Positions 30,446-43,600 of a stretch of DNA of 64,000 nucleotides are shown here, one piece after another. The stretch is from positions 9,796,001 to 9,860,000 of the forward strand of contig NZ_BJHV01000001.1 of the NCBI RefSeq assembly GCF_005405925.1. The letters run 5' to 3'. Numbering within the stretch: the stretch's first letter is position 1; each line of letters opens with the position of its first letter. The DNA is from Streptomyces antimycoticus (lineage in GTDB: Bacteria > Actinomycetota > Actinomycetes > Streptomycetales > Streptomycetaceae). The position numbers were made by a program, and so were the translations under genes. The notes below the pieces were generated by a model. The model was given only the letters and a program-made list of their open reading frames with translations. It did no database searches and was not told where the DNA came from.

Positions 30446-33400
30446 GTGAGTGAGACCAAACTGCGCGACTACCTCAAGCGCGCCACGGCCAGCCTGCACG
30501 AGACCCGTGAAGAGCTGAGGGAGCTCAAGGACAGGGACCGGGAACCCATCGCGATCGTCGGCATGGGGTGCAGGTATCCCGGTGGGGTCGAGACGCCGGA
30601 AGACCTGTGGGAACTGGTCGCCTCGGGCACCGACGCCGTCTCCGCCTTCCCCGTGGACCGGGGATGGGACGAGGACCTGTACGACCCGGACCCGGAGAAG
30701 CCGGGCAAGAGCTACACGCGTGAGGGCGGGTTCCTGCACGACGCGAACGGCTTCGACGCCTCGTTCTTCGGCATGAGTCCGCGCGAGGCGCTGGCGACCG
30801 ATCCGCAGCAGCGGCTGCTGCTGGAGACCTCGTGGGAGGCGCTGGAGCGGGCGGGCATCGCTCCGGCGTCCATGCGCGGCAGCCGCACCGGCGTATTCGT
30901 CGGTGTGATGTACAACGACTACGGCTCCCGCATCCACTCGATACCGGAGGGTCTCGAAGGCCACCTGGGCAACGGCAGCGCCGGGAGCATCGCGTCCGGC
31001 CGCATCTCCTACACCTTCGGCTTCGAGGGACCCGCGGTGACCGTGGACACCGCGTGCTCCTCGTCACTCGTGGCGCTCCACCTGGCCATGCAGGCGCTCC
31101 GCAAGGGCGACTGCTCGCTGGCGCTGGCCGGCGGCGTGGCCATGATGGCCACTCCAGAGGTGTTCATCGAGTTCAGCCGGCTGCGCGGACTCGCCGTGGA
31201 CGGACGCTGCAAGTCGTTCTCGAACGCGGCCGACGGCACCGCATGGGCCGAGGGCGCCGGTGTGCTGCTGCTGGAGCGGCTGTCCGACGCGCGGCGCAAC
31301 GGGCACCAGGTGCTGGCGGTGGTACGGGGCGCCGCCGTCAACCAGGACGGGGCGAGCAGCCGGTTGACCGCGCCGAACGGTCCCTCGCAGCAGCGGGTGA
31401 TCCGCGACGCACTGCGGAACGCGGGCCTGTCGGCGGCCGAGGTGGACGCGGTGGAGGCACACGGCACGGGTACGACGCTGGGTGACCCGATCGAGGCGCA
31501 GGCACTGCTGGCCACCTACGGCAAGGAGCGCCCCGGGGCGGACCGGCCGTTGTGGCTGGGCTCGTTGAAGTCGAACATGGGGCACACGCAGGCGGCCGCC
31601 GGTGTGGGTGGCGTCATCAAGATGGTGATGGCCATGCGGCACGGTGTGCTGCCGAAGACCCTGCATGTGGAAGAGCCGTCGGAGCATGTGGACTGGTCGG
31701 CGGGGGCGGTGTCACTGCTGACCGAGCCGACCCCGTGGCCCATGACGGGGGAGCCGCGCAGGGTTGGTGTGTCCTCCTTCGGGGTGAGCGGGACAAACGC
31801 ACATGTGATCCTGGAGCAGGCCCCCGAGGCCGAGGCGGTCGAGGCCGCCGGGACCGAGGGCGTCGAGGGTCCGGTGGCCTGGGTGGTGTCCGGGCGCGGT
31901 GCGGAGGGATTGCGGGCGCAGGCCGGACGGCTGCGGGACTTCGTGGCGGAGCGCCCGGAGTACGGTGCGGCCGACGTCGCGCTGTCGTTGGTGACGACTC
32001 GCTCGGTGCTGGAGCACCGAGCGGTGGTGGTGGGCAGCGACCGGCAGGAATTGCTGGCGGGCCTCGGCGCGGTGGCGGAGAAGTCCGCTCATCCGGGTGT
32101 GGTGGTGGGCGAAAGCGCGACTCCCGGCCGCTCCGTTTTCGTGTTCCCGGGACAGGGGGCCCAGTGGGTGGGCATGGCGGTCGGGCTGATGGAGTCCTCG
32201 CCGGTGTTCGCGGGGGCGATGGCCGAATGTGAGGCCGCGTTGGCGCCTCATGTGGACTGGTCGCTGGCCGAGGTGTTGCGTGGCGCCGACGGTGCCCCCG
32301 GTTATGACCGGGAGGACGTCGTTCAGCCGGTGCTGTTCGCGGTGATGGTGTCGCTGGCGAGGCTGTGGCGTTCGGTCGGTGTGCTGCCGGACGCGGTGAT
32401 GGGGCACAGCCAGGGCGAGATCGCCGCGGCCTGTGTGGCGGGTGCGCTCTCGCTGGAGGACGCGGCCAAGGTGGTGGCGCTGCGGTCGCGGGTGATCGCG
32501 GCGGGTCTGGCCGGCCGTGGTGGACTGGTGTCGATCGGACTGCCGATCGACCAGGTGCGGGAGCGGATCGCCGCGTGGAACGGCGCCGTGTCCGTGGCCG
32601 CGGTCAACGGGCCGGGTTCGGTGGTGGTGGCGGGTGATGCGAAGGCGCTGGACGAGCTGTTCGCGGCGTTCGACGGCGAGGAGGTCCGGGTCCGCCGGGT
32701 CGCCATCGACTACGCGTCGCACTCCGTCCTGGTGGAGGAGGTCCGGGAGGAGCTGCTGAAGGTCCTGGCGGACATCTCGCCGCGCTCCTCGGAGGTGCCG
32801 TTCTACTCCACGGTGACCGGTGAGCCCATGGACACGGCCGGTCTGGACGCGGAGTACTGGTACCGGAATCTGCGGCAGACCGTCGAGCTGGAGACCACCA
32901 CCCGCAGGCTGATCGCCGACGGGCATTCGGCGTTCGTCGAGGTGAGCCCCCACCCCGTGCTGCGGCTGCCGGTGCAGCAGACCGTCGAGGCCGCTGAGGC
33001 AGAGGCCGTGGTTCTCGGCACGCTGCGACGTGACGACGGTGGACTCCAGCGATTCCTGACCTCCGCCGCCGAGCTGTTCACACATGGCGTGCAGGTGGAT
33101 TGGGCCGCCGCGCTGGAGGAGCGCGGTGGCCGGCGGGTCGGGCTGCCGACGTATGCCTTCCAGCGCGACCGTTACTGGCTCGAAGCGCCCGCGGGTGTGG
33201 GCGATGTGGGTTCGGTCGGCCTGGGTTCGCTGGGGCATCCGTTGCTGGGTGCGGTGGTCTCGCTGGCGAGCGGTGGCGGGGTGCTGCTGAGCGGACGGCT
33301 GTCGTTGGCCACGCATGGCTGGCTGGCGGATCATGCCGTGCACGGGGTCGTGCTGCTGCCGGGTACGGCGTTCGTGGAGTTGGCGGTGCAGGCGGGCGAC

Positions 33401-36400
33401 CAGGTCGGCTGTGGCCGGGTCGAGGAACTGATCCTGGAAGCACCGCTGATCGTGCCCGAGAAGGGCGGGGTGCGCCTTCAGGTCGAGGTGGGAGAGGCGG
33501 ATGCCTCCGGCTACCGCGAGGTGAGTGTGTTCTCGCGGGATGAAACGGAGGGAGAGACCGCGGCGTGGGTGTGCCATGCCCGCGGGGCCCTCGCGCCGGT
33601 CCAAGCGGTCGGCGAGACCCTCTTTGACTTCGGGGCGTGGCCTCCGGCGGCGGCTCAGGTCGCGGAGGTGTCGGAGCATTATGTGCGGGCCGCGGAGAAC
33701 GGGTTGGAGTACGGCCCGGTCTTCCAGGGGCTGAAGCGTGCGTGGCGCCGTGGCGACGAGGTGTTCGCCGAGGTGTCGCTCCCGGAGGCGGAGCGGGACC
33801 GGGCGGGTCAGTTCGGTTTGCACCCGGCGCTGTTCGACGCGGCGTTGCACGCGATGGGTGTGAGTGAGGCTCTCGCGGATGGTTCGGGCAGTTTGCTGCC
33901 GTTCTCGTGGCGAGGGTTCTCGCTCGGGGCGGTCGGCGCGTCCTCGCTGCGGGTGAGGCTGGCTCCGGCGACCCAGGGCAACTCGGGTGCGGTGTCGGTG
34001 GTGGTGGGGGACGAGTCCGGGCGTGTGGTGGCCTCGGTGGACTCCTTGACATTGCGACCGGTTGAGGCCGGTCAACTGAGGGTTGCGAGCGGGGTGGCTC
34101 GGGATGCGCTGTTCCGGCTGGAATGGGTGCACGCGCCTGCGGCGGATCGGGCGGAGCCCGTGCCGGAGGCGGAGGTCGTGCGCGTGGTCTCCAGCGGCGC
34201 GGACGTGGTGGGTGAGGTGTATGGGGAGGTGCTTGAGGCCTTTGACCGGGTGAGGTCGTGGGTGGCCGATCAGGGTTCCGCTGACGGCCAGTTGGTCTTG
34301 GTGACCCGGGGCGCTGTTGATGTGGGTGACGGCGTTGGTGTGTGGGATCTGGCGGGGGCCGCGGTGTGGGGTCTGGTGCGGTCCGCGCAGGCGGAGAATC
34401 CCGGGCGTCTGGTGCTGGTGGACACCGATGACCTGGACGGCGTTGATGGTCTTCTTCCGGGGCTGCTGGCTCGGGGTGAGGAGCAGTTGGTGGTGCGGTC
34501 GGGCGCGGTGCGGGTGCCGCGTCTGGGCCGGGTGCTGCCCTCGGGTGAGGCTCCGGAGGCAGGTGGGTTTGGCTCGGGTGCCGTTCTGGTCACGGGTGGT
34601 ACGGGTGTGTTGGGTGGTGTGGTGGCGCGGCATTTGGTGGCCCGGCATGGTGTCGGGAAGTTGGTGTTGCTGTCCCGTCGTGGTGCGGAGGCCGAGGGTG
34701 CGGCTGAGTTGCGGGCGGGGTTGGAGGCTGCGGGCGCCGAGGTGGTGATCGCGGCGTGTGATGCCGCGGACGGTGTGGCTTTGGCCGGGGTGTTGGCGGG
34801 GTTGCCCGAGGGGTTCGCGTTGAGTGGTGTGGTGCATGCGGCGGGTGTGCTCGATGACGGGTTGCTTACGTCGCTGACCCGTGAGCGGGTTGAGCGGGTG
34901 CTGCGGGCGAAGGTGGACGCGGCGTGGAATCTGCATGAGCTGACGGCGGGGATGGACCTGTCGGCGTTCGTGTTGTTCTCGTCGGCCACTGGTGTGCTGG
35001 GTGGTGCGGGGCAGAGCAACTATGCCGCGGCGAATGTGTTCCTGGACGGCTTGGCGTCCTGGCGGCGCGCTCAGGGGCTGTCGGGCGTGTCGATGGCGTG
35101 GAGTCTGTGGGCCGAGGCCAGCGGCATGACCGGACACCTCGGCGAGGAGGACCTGCGCCGGGTGTCGCGTTCGGGTCTGGTGCCGCTCTCCTCCGAGGAG
35201 GGGCTCGAACTGTTCGATGCCGCGCTGGCGTCGGACGAAAGCGTGCCGGTTCCGCTGCGGCTGGACATCCCCACGCTGCGTGCGCAGGGCGCCGAACTCC
35301 CCGCCGTGTTCCGCAACGTCGTGCCCAACGTGACGACACGCCGTACCGCGCGGTCGGAGCAGAGCGAAAGTCTTCCCGACGAACTGCGCCGCCGCCTCGC
35401 GGGGCTGCCGCGGACGTCGCAGGACGAGACGCTGTTGGAGCTGGTCCGCGTTCAGACCGCGGCCGCCCTTGGGCACGCCACCCCCGAAACGGTGAACACA
35501 CGGCAGCCCTTCAAGGAACTCGGCTTCGACTCACTGATGGCCGTCGATCTGAGGAATCGGCTCACCGCCGAGACCGGCCTGCGACTGTCCGCCACGCTGG
35601 TTTTCGACTACCCGACCCCGATGGCACTCGTCGGCCACCTGCGCGACGAAATCCTGGGCACCGACGGTGCCACCACCTCGGCGGGCGCGGGCGTGGTGGC
35701 CGCGGTGGGCACACCGGTGGACAGCGACCCCATCGTGATCGTGAGCATGAGCTGCCGTCTCCCGGGCGGGGTCCGGACCCCGGAGGAACTGTGGCAGCTC
35801 GTGATGTCAGGCACGGACGCGGTGTCCGAGTTCCCGTCCAATCGTGGCTGGGACCTCGATGGGATGTACGACCCGGACCCCGACCGGGAGGGTACGTACT
35901 ACGTCCGCAACAGCGGATTCCTCCATGACGCCGACCAGTTCGACCCGGCGTTCTTCGGGATCTCGCCGCGTGAGGCGCTGTCCATGGACCCGCAGCAGCG
36001 GCTGCTGCTGGAGACCTCATGGGAGGCGTTCGAGCGGGCGGGCATCGATCCCGTGGCCAACCGGGGCAGCCGCTCCGGCGTCTTCGTCGGCGTCATGTAC
36101 AACGACTACGCCACTCGGCTGCAGGGGAACCCCCCGGAGGGCTTCGAGGGCTCCCTCGGCACCGGCAGCGCGGGCAGCGTCGCGTCCGGCCGCATCTCGT
36201 ACACCTTCGGTCTCGAGGGGCCGGCGGTGACGGTGGACACCGCGTGCTCCTCCTCGCTGGTGGCGCTGCACCTGGCGGCGCAGGCACTGCGCCAGGGCGA
36301 GTGCGACCTGGCACTGGCCGGCGGTGTCACGGTGATGTCGTCGCCGAATGTGTTCGTCGAGTTCAGCCGGCAGCGGGGACTCTCTCCCGACGGCCGATGC

Positions 36401-39400
36401 AAGCCCTTCGCGGAAGCGGCGGACGGCACTGGCTGGTCCGAGGGTGCGGGCATGCTGCTCCTGGAACGCCTGTCGGACGCCCGGCGCAATGGCCACCCGG
36501 TGCTGGCGGTGGTCCGTGGCTCGGCTGTCAACCAGGACGGTGCGAGTAACGGCCTGACGGCGCCGAACGGCCCGTCGCAGCAGCGCGTGATCCGCCAGGC
36601 GCTGGCGAGTGCTCACCTGCCGGCGGCCGACGTGGACGTCGTGGAGGCGCACGGGACCGGCACGCCGCTGGGTGACCCGATCGAGGCACAGGCCGTGCTG
36701 GCGACGTACGGGCAAGGGCGGCCCGAGGGACAGCCGCTGCTGTTGGGCGCGTTGAAGTCCAACCTCGGTCATACGCAGGCCGCCGCCGGTGTCGCCGGCG
36801 TGATCAAGATGGTGATGGCGATGCGGCACGGAGTGATGCCGAAGACGCTGCACATCGATGAGCCGTCGAAGGAGGTGGATTGGTCGGCGGGTGAGGTGCG
36901 ACTGCTGACCGAGGCCGCCCAGTGGCCGGAGACCGGGCATCCGCGTCGGGCCGCTGTGTCGTCGTTCGGTGTGAGCGGGACGAACGCGCACACCATTCTG
37001 GAGGAGGCTCCGGAGGCCGAGGCGGCCGAGGTCGCCGACGCCGAGGTGGCCGAGGGGCCGGTGGCCTGGGTGGTGTCGGGCCGCAGCGTGGCCGGTCTGC
37101 AGGCACAGGCCGGGCAGTTGCGGGAGTTCGTGGCGGCCCGCCCGGAGATGGGCGTTTCGGATGTGGCGCTGTCGCTGGCGACGACCAGGTCCCCGTTTGA
37201 GCACCGGGGGGTGGTGACGGGTGCTGATCGTGAGGAGCTCCTGGCGCGGCTGGGTGCGTTGGCCGCGGACGAGGCTGCCCCTGGTGTGACGCGTGGAGTG
37301 GCGGATGTGCGGGGCCGTTCGGTGTTTGTGTTCCCGGGTCAGGGTGCGCAGTGGGTGGGTATGGCGGTGGGGCTGTTGGAGTCCTCGCCGGTGTTCGCGG
37401 AGGCGATCGGTGAGTGTGAGTCGGCGTTGTCGGCTCATGTGGACTGGTCGTTGACGGATGTGCTGCGTGGGGTTGAGGGCGCTCCTGGTTTCGACCGGGT
37501 GGATGTTGTTCAGCCGGTTTTGTTCGCGGTGATGGTGTCGCTGGCGAAGTTGTGGCGTTCGGTGGGTGTGGAGCCGGATGCGGTGATGGGGCACAGCCAG
37601 GGTGAGATCGCGGCGGCGTGTGTCGCGGGTGCGCTCTCGCTCGAAGACGCCGCGAAGGTGGTGACCTTGCGGTCGCAGGCGATCGCGGCGGGGCTTGCGG
37701 GTCGTGGTGGGATGGTGTCGGTCGGGCTGCCGGTCGATCAGGTCAAGGAGCGCATCGCCGCCTGGGATGGGGCGATCTCGGTCGCGGCGGTCAATGGCCC
37801 CGGTTCGGTGGTGGTCTCCGGTGACCCGGGTGCGCTGGATGAGATGGTGGCGCGGCTGGAGGGTGAGGAGGTGCGTGTTCGCCGGGTTCCGGTGGACTAC
37901 GCCTCGCACTCGGCCCATGTGGAGGCGATCCACGAGGAGCTGCTGAGGGTCCTGGCGGACATCGCGCCGCGTTCCTCGGAGGTGCCGTTCTACTCGACGG
38001 TTTCCGGCGAGCTGGTGGACACCGCCGGTCTGGATGCCGAGTACTGGTACCGCAACCTGCGGCAGACCGTCGAACTGGAAGCCACCACCCGCACCCTGCT
38101 CGACAGCGGGCACGGCGTGTTCATCGAGGCGAGCCCGCATCCCGTCCTCATGCTGCCGTTGCAGCAGACCGTGGAGGCCGCCGAGGCGCGGGCCGTGGTC
38201 GTCGGCACGCTGCGGCGCGACGAGGGCGGCCTGGAGCAGTTCCTGACCTCCGCCGCCGAGCTGTACGTCAGCGGGGTCGGCGTCGACTGGCCGACGGTGT
38301 TCGAGGGCCGCGGTGCCCGTCGGGTCGACCTGCCCACCTACGCCTTCCAGCGCCAGCGGTACTGGCTGGACGCGCCGGTCGGTGAGGTGCCCGCCGGCGG
38401 CGAGGGGCTGGGCGTGGACGCGGTGGACGCGCGGTTCTGGGAGGCCGTGGAGCGCGAGGACCTGGAGGCGCTGGTCCGGACGCTGGAGGTGGACGACGCG
38501 GAGCAGCAGTCGTCCCTGACCGCGTTGCTTCCGGCGCTGTCGTCGTGGCGTCGTCAGTGGCGTGAGCGGAGCACGGTGGACGGCTGGCGCTACAGCGTGG
38601 TCTGGAAGTCGGTGGAGTCCGCCGCTGAGGCTGCGCTCACCGGCACGTGGCTGGTCGCCCTTCCCAAGGTCTGTGGTGACGACGCCTTGCTCGCCTCCGT
38701 GGTGGATGGTTTGGCCGGGCGCGGCGCGCATGTGGTGCGCGTGGTCGTCGACGCGGCCGATGGCCGTGAGGTGATGACGGAGCGGCTGCGTGGTGCGCTT
38801 GACGAGACGGGGGTGGATCCGTCGGGTGTGGCGGGTGTGTTCTCGCTGCTCGGGCTGGATGAGTCGGCGCACGGGGCGTTCGAGGTGGTCCCGGCCGGAC
38901 TGGCGGCGACGGTGGCGCTGGTCCAGGGGCTGGGTGACGCCGGTGTGGTGGCCCCGCTGTGGTGCGGGACGCGGGGTGCGGTGTCGGTGGGACGTTCCGA
39001 CCGGCTGGTGAGCCCGACACAGGCGATGGTCTGGGGGCTGGGGCGGATCGTGGGAGTGGAGTATCCCCAGCGCTGGGGCGGTGTCGTGGACCTGCCCGAG
39101 ACCATCGACAGTCGTGCGGTGGCCCGGCTGGCGGGAGTGCTGACCGGTGCGGAGTCCGAGGACCAGGTCGCGGTGCGTGGTTCGGGGGTCTTCGTCAAGC
39201 GGCTGGTGCGGGCTTCGGCGCCTGACAGCACGGCCACGGATGGCTGGCGGCCGAGTGGTTCGGTGCTGGTGACCGGTGGTACGGGTGCGCTGGGCGGCCA
39301 TGTGGCGCGGTGGCTGGCGCGTACGGGCGCCGAGCATCTGGTGCTGACCAGCCGTCGTGGGATGGAGGCCGAGGGCGCCGCCGAGTTGAAGGCGGAGCTG

Positions 39401-40576
39401 GAGGAGCTCGGTGCCCGGGTGACCGTGGCGGCGTGTGACACGGCCGACCGTGCGGAGCTGGCCGGGGTGTTGGACGCGATTCCGTCGGAGTTCCCGCTGA
39501 CCGCCGTGGTCCATTCGGCGGGTGTGCTGGACGACGGTGTGATCGACGCCCTGACGGTGGAGCGGGCGGCCGGGGTGTTGCGTCCGAAGGTGGACGCGGC
39601 GCGGAATCTGCATGAGCTGACCGCGGGGATGGATCTGTCGGCGTTCGTGCTGTTCTCCTCGGCGGCGGGCACGACAGGCGGTCCGGGGCAGGGAAGCTAC
39701 GCGGCGGGCAACGCGTTCCTGGACGCGCTGGCGGCCCAGCGGCGGGCGGACGGGCTTCCGGCCGTCTCCATCGCCTGGGGCGCCTGGGCCGGCAGCGGCA
39801 TGGTCATCGACGGCGACCTCGAAGGGCACATGGAGCGGGGCGGCGTGGCCCCGATGGACCCCGACTTGGCGATCTCCGCGCTCCAGCGCGCGCTCGACGT
39901 GGACGAGACCTTCGTTCTTGTGGCCGACGCCGCATGGGACCGCCTCGGCGAAGAGCTCGGTGGAACCCGGCCGACCCCCATGCTGAGCGAGCTGATGAAG
40001 CCGCGGCGGTCGAACGTGTCGTCGGCGTCCTCCGACCCGGAGCCGGCCGAATCGGCCGCGGCGGAGCTGCGCGCGAGTCTGGAGGGGCTGTCCTCGGCGA
40101 AGCGTCAGCGTTCCCTGCGCAAGCTGGTCCGGCAGCACGTCGCCGCGGTCCTGGTGCATGCGACCCCCGACGCCATCGAGAGCGATCGGTCGTTCCGGGA
40201 ACTCGGCTTCGACTCGCTGACGGCCGTGCAGCTCCGCAACCGTCTGGGCGCGATCACCGGCCTGGAGTTGCCGACCACGTTGGCGTTCGACTTCCCGAAC
40301 CTCACCGTACTGGCCGAGCATTTGGAGACGAACATGTTTCCGGAGGCCAGTGGCGCTGACCAGAACGACCCCGAAGAAGACCGAATTCGCGAGGCCTTGG
40401 CCTCAATTCCGCTCGCGCGTTTCCGTGAGGCCGGACTGATGGACGCCCTGCTGGAACTCGCCCACATCTCGGAGAGCGGTTCTGAGCCGGTGCCCCAAGA
40501 AGAAATGAACAGCGCTGTCGACGAGATGGATGTCGACGACCTCGTCCAGAGGGCACTGGGCGGCGCAGACCTTTGA
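30446..40576 (+). CDS. PKS3: modular type I polyketide synthase, modules M5-M6
   Basis: A 3,376-residue protein and the only PKS gene here with an unbroken frame throughout: N-terminal docking helix ([19 protein letters not shown]), M5 (KS-AT-DH-KR-ACP), M6 (KS-AT-KR-ACP), C-terminal docking. GTG 30446 is the start, with AGAGGAG at 30427-30433, about 12 nt upstream, 81 bp after PKS2. The C-terminus differs from those of PKS1, PKS2 and PKS4: after the ACP comes a helical [20 protein letters not shown] segment and the end [14 protein letters not shown]. That change of docking class coincides with a different N-terminus on PKS4. Both ATs carry methylmalonyl signatures. Confidence 0.95.
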   Translation: MSETKLRDYLKRATASLHETREELRELKDRDREPIAIVGMGCRYPGGVETPEDLWELVASGTDAVSAFPVDRGWDEDLYDPDPEKPGKSYTREGGFLHDANGFDASFFGMSPREALATDPQQRLLLETSWEALERAGIAPASMRGSRTGVFVGVMYNDYGSRIHSIPEGLEGHLGNGSAGSIASGRISYTFGFEGPAVTVDTACSSSLVALHLAMQALRKGDCSLALAGGVAMMATPEVFIEFSRLRGLAVDGRCKSFSNAADGTAWAEGAGVLLLERLSDARRNGHQVLAVVRGAAVNQDGASSRLTAPNGPSQQRVIRDALRNAGLSAAEVDAVEAHGTGTTLGDPIEAQALLATYGKERPGADRPLWLGSLKSNMGHTQAAAGVGGVIKMVMAMRHGVLPKTLHVEEPSEHVDWSAGAVSLLTEPTPWPMTGEPRRVGVSSFGVSGTNAHVILEQAPEAEAVEAAGTEGVEGPVAWVVSGRGAEGLRAQAGRLRDFVAERPEYGAADVALSLVTTRSVLEHRAVVVGSDRQELLAGLGAVAEKSAHPGVVVGESATPGRSVFVFPGQGAQWVGMAVGLMESSPVFAGAMAECEAALAPHVDWSLAEVLRGADGAPGYDREDVVQPVLFAVMVSLARLWRSVGVLPDAVMGHSQGEIAAACVAGALSLEDAAKVVALRSRVIAAGLAGRGGLVSIGLPIDQVRERIAAWNGAVSVAAVNGPGSVVVAGDAKALDELFAAFDGEEVRVRRVAIDYASHSVLVEEVREELLKVLADISPRSSEVPFYSTVTGEPMDTAGLDAEYWYRNLRQTVELETTTRRLIADGHSAFVEVSPHPVLRLPVQQTVEAAEAEAVVLGTLRRDDGGLQRFLTSAAELFTHGVQVDWAAALEERGGRRVGLPTYAFQRDRYWLEAPAGVGDVGSVGLGSLGHPLLGAVVSLASGGGVLLSGRLSLATHGWLADHAVHGVVLLPGTAFVELAVQAGDQVGCGRVEELILEAPLIVPEKGGVRLQVEVGEADASGYREVSVFSRDETEGETAAWVCHARGALAPVQAVGETLFDFGAWPPAAAQVAEVSEHYVRAAENGLEYGPVFQGLKRAWRRGDEVFAEVSLPEAERDRAGQFGLHPALFDAALHAMGVSEALADGSGSLLPFSWRGFSLGAVGASSLRVRLAPATQGNSGAVSVVVGDESGRVVASVDSLTLRPVEAGQLRVASGVARDALFRLEWVHAPAADRAEPVPEAEVVRVVSSGADVVGEVYGEVLEAFDRVRSWVADQGSADGQLVLVTRGAVDVGDGVGVWDLAGAAVWGLVRSAQAENPGRLVLVDTDDLDGVDGLLPGLLARGEEQLVVRSGAVRVPRLGRVLPSGEAPEAGGFGSGAVLVTGGTGVLGGVVARHLVARHGVGKLVLLSRRGAEAEGAAELRAGLEAAGAEVVIAACDAADGVALAGVLAGLPEGFALSGVVHAAGVLDDGLLTSLTRERVERVLRAKVDAAWNLHELTAGMDLSAFVLFSSATGVLGGAGQSNYAAANVFLDGLASWRRAQGLSGVSMAWSLWAEASGMTGHLGEEDLRRVSRSGLVPLSSEEGLELFDAALASDESVPVPLRLDIPTLRAQGAELPAVFRNVVPNVTTRRTARSEQSESLPDELRRRLAGLPRTSQDETLLELVRVQTAAALGHATPETVNTRQPFKELGFDSLMAVDLRNRLTAETGLRLSATLVFDYPTPMALVGHLRDEILGTDGATTSAGAGVVAAVGTPVDSDPIVIVSMSCRLPGGVRTPEELWQLVMSGTDAVSEFPSNRGWDLDGMYDPDPDREGTYYVRNSGFLHDADQFDPAFFGISPREALSMDPQQRLLLETSWEAFERAGIDPVANRGSRSGVFVGVMYNDYATRLQGNPPEGFEGSLGTGSAGSVASGRISYTFGLEGPAVTVDTACSSSLVALHLAAQALRQGECDLALAGGVTVMSSPNVFVEFSRQRGLSPDGRCKPFAEAADGTGWSEGAGMLLLERLSDARRNGHPVLAVVRGSAVNQDGASNGLTAPNGPSQQRVIRQALASAHLPAADVDVVEAHGTGTPLGDPIEAQAVLATYGQGRPEGQPLLLGALKSNLGHTQAAAGVAGVIKMVMAMRHGVMPKTLHIDEPSKEVDWSAGEVRLLTEAAQWPETGHPRRAAVSSFGVSGTNAHTILEEAPEAEAAEVADAEVAEGPVAWVVSGRSVAGLQAQAGQLREFVAARPEMGVSDVALSLATTRSPFEHRGVVTGADREELLARLGALAADEAAPGVTRGVADVRGRSVFVFPGQGAQWVGMAVGLLESSPVFAEAIGECESALSAHVDWSLTDVLRGVEGAPGFDRVDVVQPVLFAVMVSLAKLWRSVGVEPDAVMGHSQGEIAAACVAGALSLEDAAKVVTLRSQAIAAGLAGRGGMVSVGLPVDQVKERIAAWDGAISVAAVNGPGSVVVSGDPGALDEMVARLEGEEVRVRRVPVDYASHSAHVEAIHEELLRVLADIAPRSSEVPFYSTVSGELVDTAGLDAEYWYRNLRQTVELEATTRTLLDSGHGVFIEASPHPVLMLPLQQTVEAAEARAVVVGTLRRDEGGLEQFLTSAAELYVSGVGVDWPTVFEGRGARRVDLPTYAFQRQRYWLDAPVGEVPAGGEGLGVDAVDARFWEAVEREDLEALVRTLEVDDAEQQSSLTALLPALSSWRRQWRERSTVDGWRYSVVWKSVESAAEAALTGTWLVALPKVCGDDALLASVVDGLAGRGAHVVRVVVDAADGREVMTERLRGALDETGVDPSGVAGVFSLLGLDESAHGAFEVVPAGLAATVALVQGLGDAGVVAPLWCGTRGAVSVGRSDRLVSPTQAMVWGLGRIVGVEYPQRWGGVVDLPETIDSRAVARLAGVLTGAESEDQVAVRGSGVFVKRLVRASAPDSTATDGWRPSGSVLVTGGTGALGGHVARWLARTGAEHLVLTSRRGMEAEGAAELKAELEELGARVTVAACDTADRAELAGVLDAIPSEFPLTAVVHSAGVLDDGVIDALTVERAAGVLRPKVDAARNLHELTAGMDLSAFVLFSSAAGTTGGPGQGSYAAGNAFLDALAAQRRADGLPAVSIAWGAWAGSGMVIDGDLEGHMERGGVAPMDPDLAISALQRALDVDETFVLVADAAWDRLGEELGGTRPTPMLSELMKPRRSNVSSASSDPEPAESAAAELRASLEGLSSAKRQRSLRKLVRQHVAAVLVHATPDAIESDRSFRELGFDSLTAVQLRNRLGAITGLELPTTLAFDFPNLTVLAEHLETNMFPEASGADQNDPEEDRIREALASIPLARFREAGLMDALLELAHISESGSEPVPQEEMNSAVDEMDVDDLVQRALGGADL
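30542..35650 (+). other. Module M5: KS-AT(methylmalonyl)-DH-KR-ACP
   Basis: KS about 30542-31830, Cys 31055-31057. AT about 32140-33180 with GHSQG (Ser 32408-32410) and YASH (32711-32722). DH about 33230-34080 with [10 protein letters not shown] (His 33332-33334) and LFDAALH. KR about 34575-35140 with LDD and Tyr 35021-35023; MAWSLW replaces the usual MAWGLW. ACP about 35380-35650, Ser 35531-35533. The predicted unit is an alpha-methyl double bond. DH and KR are very close to those of M1. Confidence 0.88.
34300..35130 (+). repeat. KR segment nearly identical to module M1
   Basis: This is the second copy of the segment at 11945-12790. The differences seen are single substitutions, for example near 34560 and 34580. 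High identity in synonymous positions indicates recent exchange between PKS1 and PKS3. Confidence 0.8.
35723..40335 (+). other. Module M6: KS-AT(methylmalonyl)-KR-ACP
   Basis: KS about 35723-37005, Cys 36245-36247. AT about 37315-38370 with GHSQG (Ser 37595-37597) and YASH (37898-37909); much of it matches the M1 AT almost exactly. No DH. KR about 39248-39800 with LDD (B-type) and Tyr 39698-39700, closely matching the M3 KR. ACP about 40070-40335, Ser 40214-40216. The predicted unit is beta-hydroxy with an alpha-methyl. This is the last methyl-branched unit before the malonyl-only run. Confidence 0.88.
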
Positions 40577-40601
40577 TGTTCGTGGAAGTGTGGAGCTACT
40601 G

Positions 40602-43600
40602 ATGGCTACGTCCTCCGAAAGAGTTGTCGAAGCGCTGCGCGCTTCTCTGCGGGAAAACGACCGCCTCAAGCTACAGAACCAGCGCCTGATGGCGGCGTCG
40701 CGGGAGCCCATCGCCATTGTGGGAATGAGCTGTCGCTTTCCCGGGGGCGTAAGCACCCCGGAGCACCTGTGGCGACTCGTCGCGGATGGCGTCGACGCCA
40801 TCTCCGGATTCCCGACCAATCGCGGCTGGGACCTCGAGGGGCTTTACCACCCGGACCCGGACAATCCTGGGACGAGCTACACCCGAGAGGGTGGCTTCAT
40901 CTACGATGCCGACCAATTCGACCCGCAGTTCTTCGGAATTTCTCCCCGTGAGGCCGTGGCGACCGATCCGCAGCAGCGGCTGGTGCTGGAAGCGTCGTGG
41001 GAAGCGTTCGAGCGAACCGGGATCGACCCCGTGTCCCTGCGCGGCAGGCCGGTCGGGGTCTTCGTCGGTACCAACGGTCAGGACTACTCGACTCATCTCT
41101 ATGAGGTGGGGGGTGAACTCGAGGGCTATCTGACCGGTGGCGCGGCCAGTGTGGTGTCGGGGCGTATTTCCTACACCTTCGGTCTCGAGGGACCCGCGGT
41201 GACGGTGGACACGGCGTGTTCGTCGTCGCTGGTGGCGCTGCACATGGCCATGCAGGCGCTGCGTCAGGGCGAGTGTGAGCTGGCGCTGGCCGGTGGTGTG
41301 TCGGTGATGGCGTCGCCGGGGTCGTTCGTGGAGTTCAGCCGTCAGCGCGGGCTGGCGGCCGATGGCCGGTGCAAGCCGTTCGCGGACGCCGCGGACGGTA
41401 CGGGCTGGGCCGAAGGTGTGGGCATGCTGCTGGTGGAGCGGCTGTCGGACGCGCGGAAGAACGGCCATCCGGTGCTGGCGGTGGTCCGGGGAAGCGCGAT
41501 CAACCAGGACGGTGCGTCCAACGGTCTGACGGCGCCGAACGGTCCGGCGCAGCAGCGGGTGATCCGTCAGGCGCTGGCCAGTGCCGGGCTGTCGGCGTCC
41601 GAGGTGGACGCGGTGGAGGCGCACGGTACGGGCACGACATTGGGTGACCCGATCGAGGCGCAGGCACTGCTGGCGACGTATGGCCAGGAGCGATCGGCGG
41701 ACAGCCCGCTGTGGCTGGGGGCCATCAAGTCGAACATCGGTCATACGCAGGCGGCGGCGGGTGTGGCCGGTGTGATCAAGATGGTGATGGCGATGCGGCA
41801 CGGGGTGTTGCCGCGGACGCTGCATGTGGATGAGCCGTCGCGGCAGGTGGATTGGTCGGCGGGTGAGGTGCGGCTGCTGACGGAGGCCACCGCATGGCCG
41901 GAGACGGACCGGCCGCGCCGGGCCGGTATCTCCTCGTTCGGGGTGAGTGGCACCAACGCACACACCATCATCGAGCAGGCTCCGGAAGCCGACCGTGATG
42001 GGCGGCCCGAGGCGACCGCTCCCAAGGTGGACGGGGCAAAGCGGCCCGCTGTCCTGCCGTGGCTGGTGTCCGCCAAGAGCGCTGACGCACTCGCCGCCCA
42101 GGCGGGCCAACTCCACGCCCATCTGAGCGCCCACTCGGAGCTGACACCGGCGGACGTCGGCTTCTCCCTCGCCACGACCCGTTCGGCTTTCGACCACCGC
42201 GCGGCCCTGGTCGCCGGGGACCGGGACGAGCTCCTGCGTGGCCTGGAGGCCCTGTCCACCGGCGAGAACGCGGCTCAGGTGGTCCAGGGCACGACCCGGA
42301 TCGAGGACACTCTCGCGTTCTTGTTCTCGGGTCAGGGTGCGCAGCGTCTGGGTATGGGCCGGGAGTTGTACGACGGGTTCCCGGTGTTCGCGGGTGCCTT
42401 GGACGAGGTGTGTGCGCACTTGGATGTGGTGCTGGAGCGTCCGTTGCGGGAGGTGGTGTTCGCGGCGGAGGGGAGCGCGGAGGCCGCGCTGCTGGATCAG
42501 ACGGCGTTCACCCAGCCCGCGTTGTTCGCCATCGAGGTGGCGTTGTTCCGGTTGTTGGAGCACTTCGGTGTCACCCCGGATGTGGTGATGGGCCACTCCA
42601 TTGGTGAGATCGCGGCCGCGCATGTGGCTGGGGTGTTCTCGCTGGAGGACGCGTGCACGCTGGTGGCCGCTCGTGGCCGTTTGATGCAGGCGCTGCCCGA
42701 GGGTGGGGCGATGGTCGCCGTCCAGGCGTCGGAGGAGGAGGTTGCTCCGTCGTTGGCCGGTCGTGAGGCCGAGGTGAGCATGGCCGCGGTCAACGGCCCG
42801 AACGCCGTGGTGATCGCGGGTGATGAGGCCGTGGCACTGGAGATCGCGGGGCAGTGGGCGGAGCAGGGTCGTAAGACCCGTCGGCTGACGGTCAGCCACG
42901 CGTTCCACTCGCCGCGCATGGACGCGATGCTGGACGACTTCCGCAAGGTCGTCGAGGGGCTGTCGTTCGCCCCGCCCGCCATCGACCTCGTCTCCAACGT
43001 CACCGGCAGGATGGCCTCGGAGGCCGAGGTGTGCTCGCCGGAGTACTGGGTGCGCCACGTGCGGGAAGCCGTGCGCTTCCTGGACGGGGTGCGGGCGCTC
43101 GAGGGACAGGGCGTGACCACCTTCCTGGAGGTGGGTCCCGATGGTGTGCTCTCGGCGATGACGCAGGACTCCCTGACGGAACGGGGCGAGCCTGCCTCGG
43201 CGCCCGTGATCGTGCCGGTGCTGCGCAAGGACCGCTCGGAGGCCGTGGCCCTGACCACCGCGCTGGCACGGCTGCACGTTCACGGCTCCGCTGTCGATTG
43301 GACCTCGGTCTTCGACGGTCTCGAGGCCCGCAGGATCGACCTGCCGACCTATGCCTTCCAGCGTCGGCGCTACTGGGTCGAGAAGTCCGTCGATGCGGCC
43401 GGTGCCGATGCCGGAATCCGTCGCGAGGTGGATGCGCGGTTCTGGCAGGCCGTCGAGCGTGAGGATCTCGAATCGCTCGCGAAGGAGCTGGACTTCGACG
43501 ACGAGGCGTCATTGCGTGCGGTGCTGCCGGCGCTGTCGGCGTATCACCGCAGCAGCCGTGACCGGTCGACGATCGATAGCTGGCGTTATCGGGTGTCGTG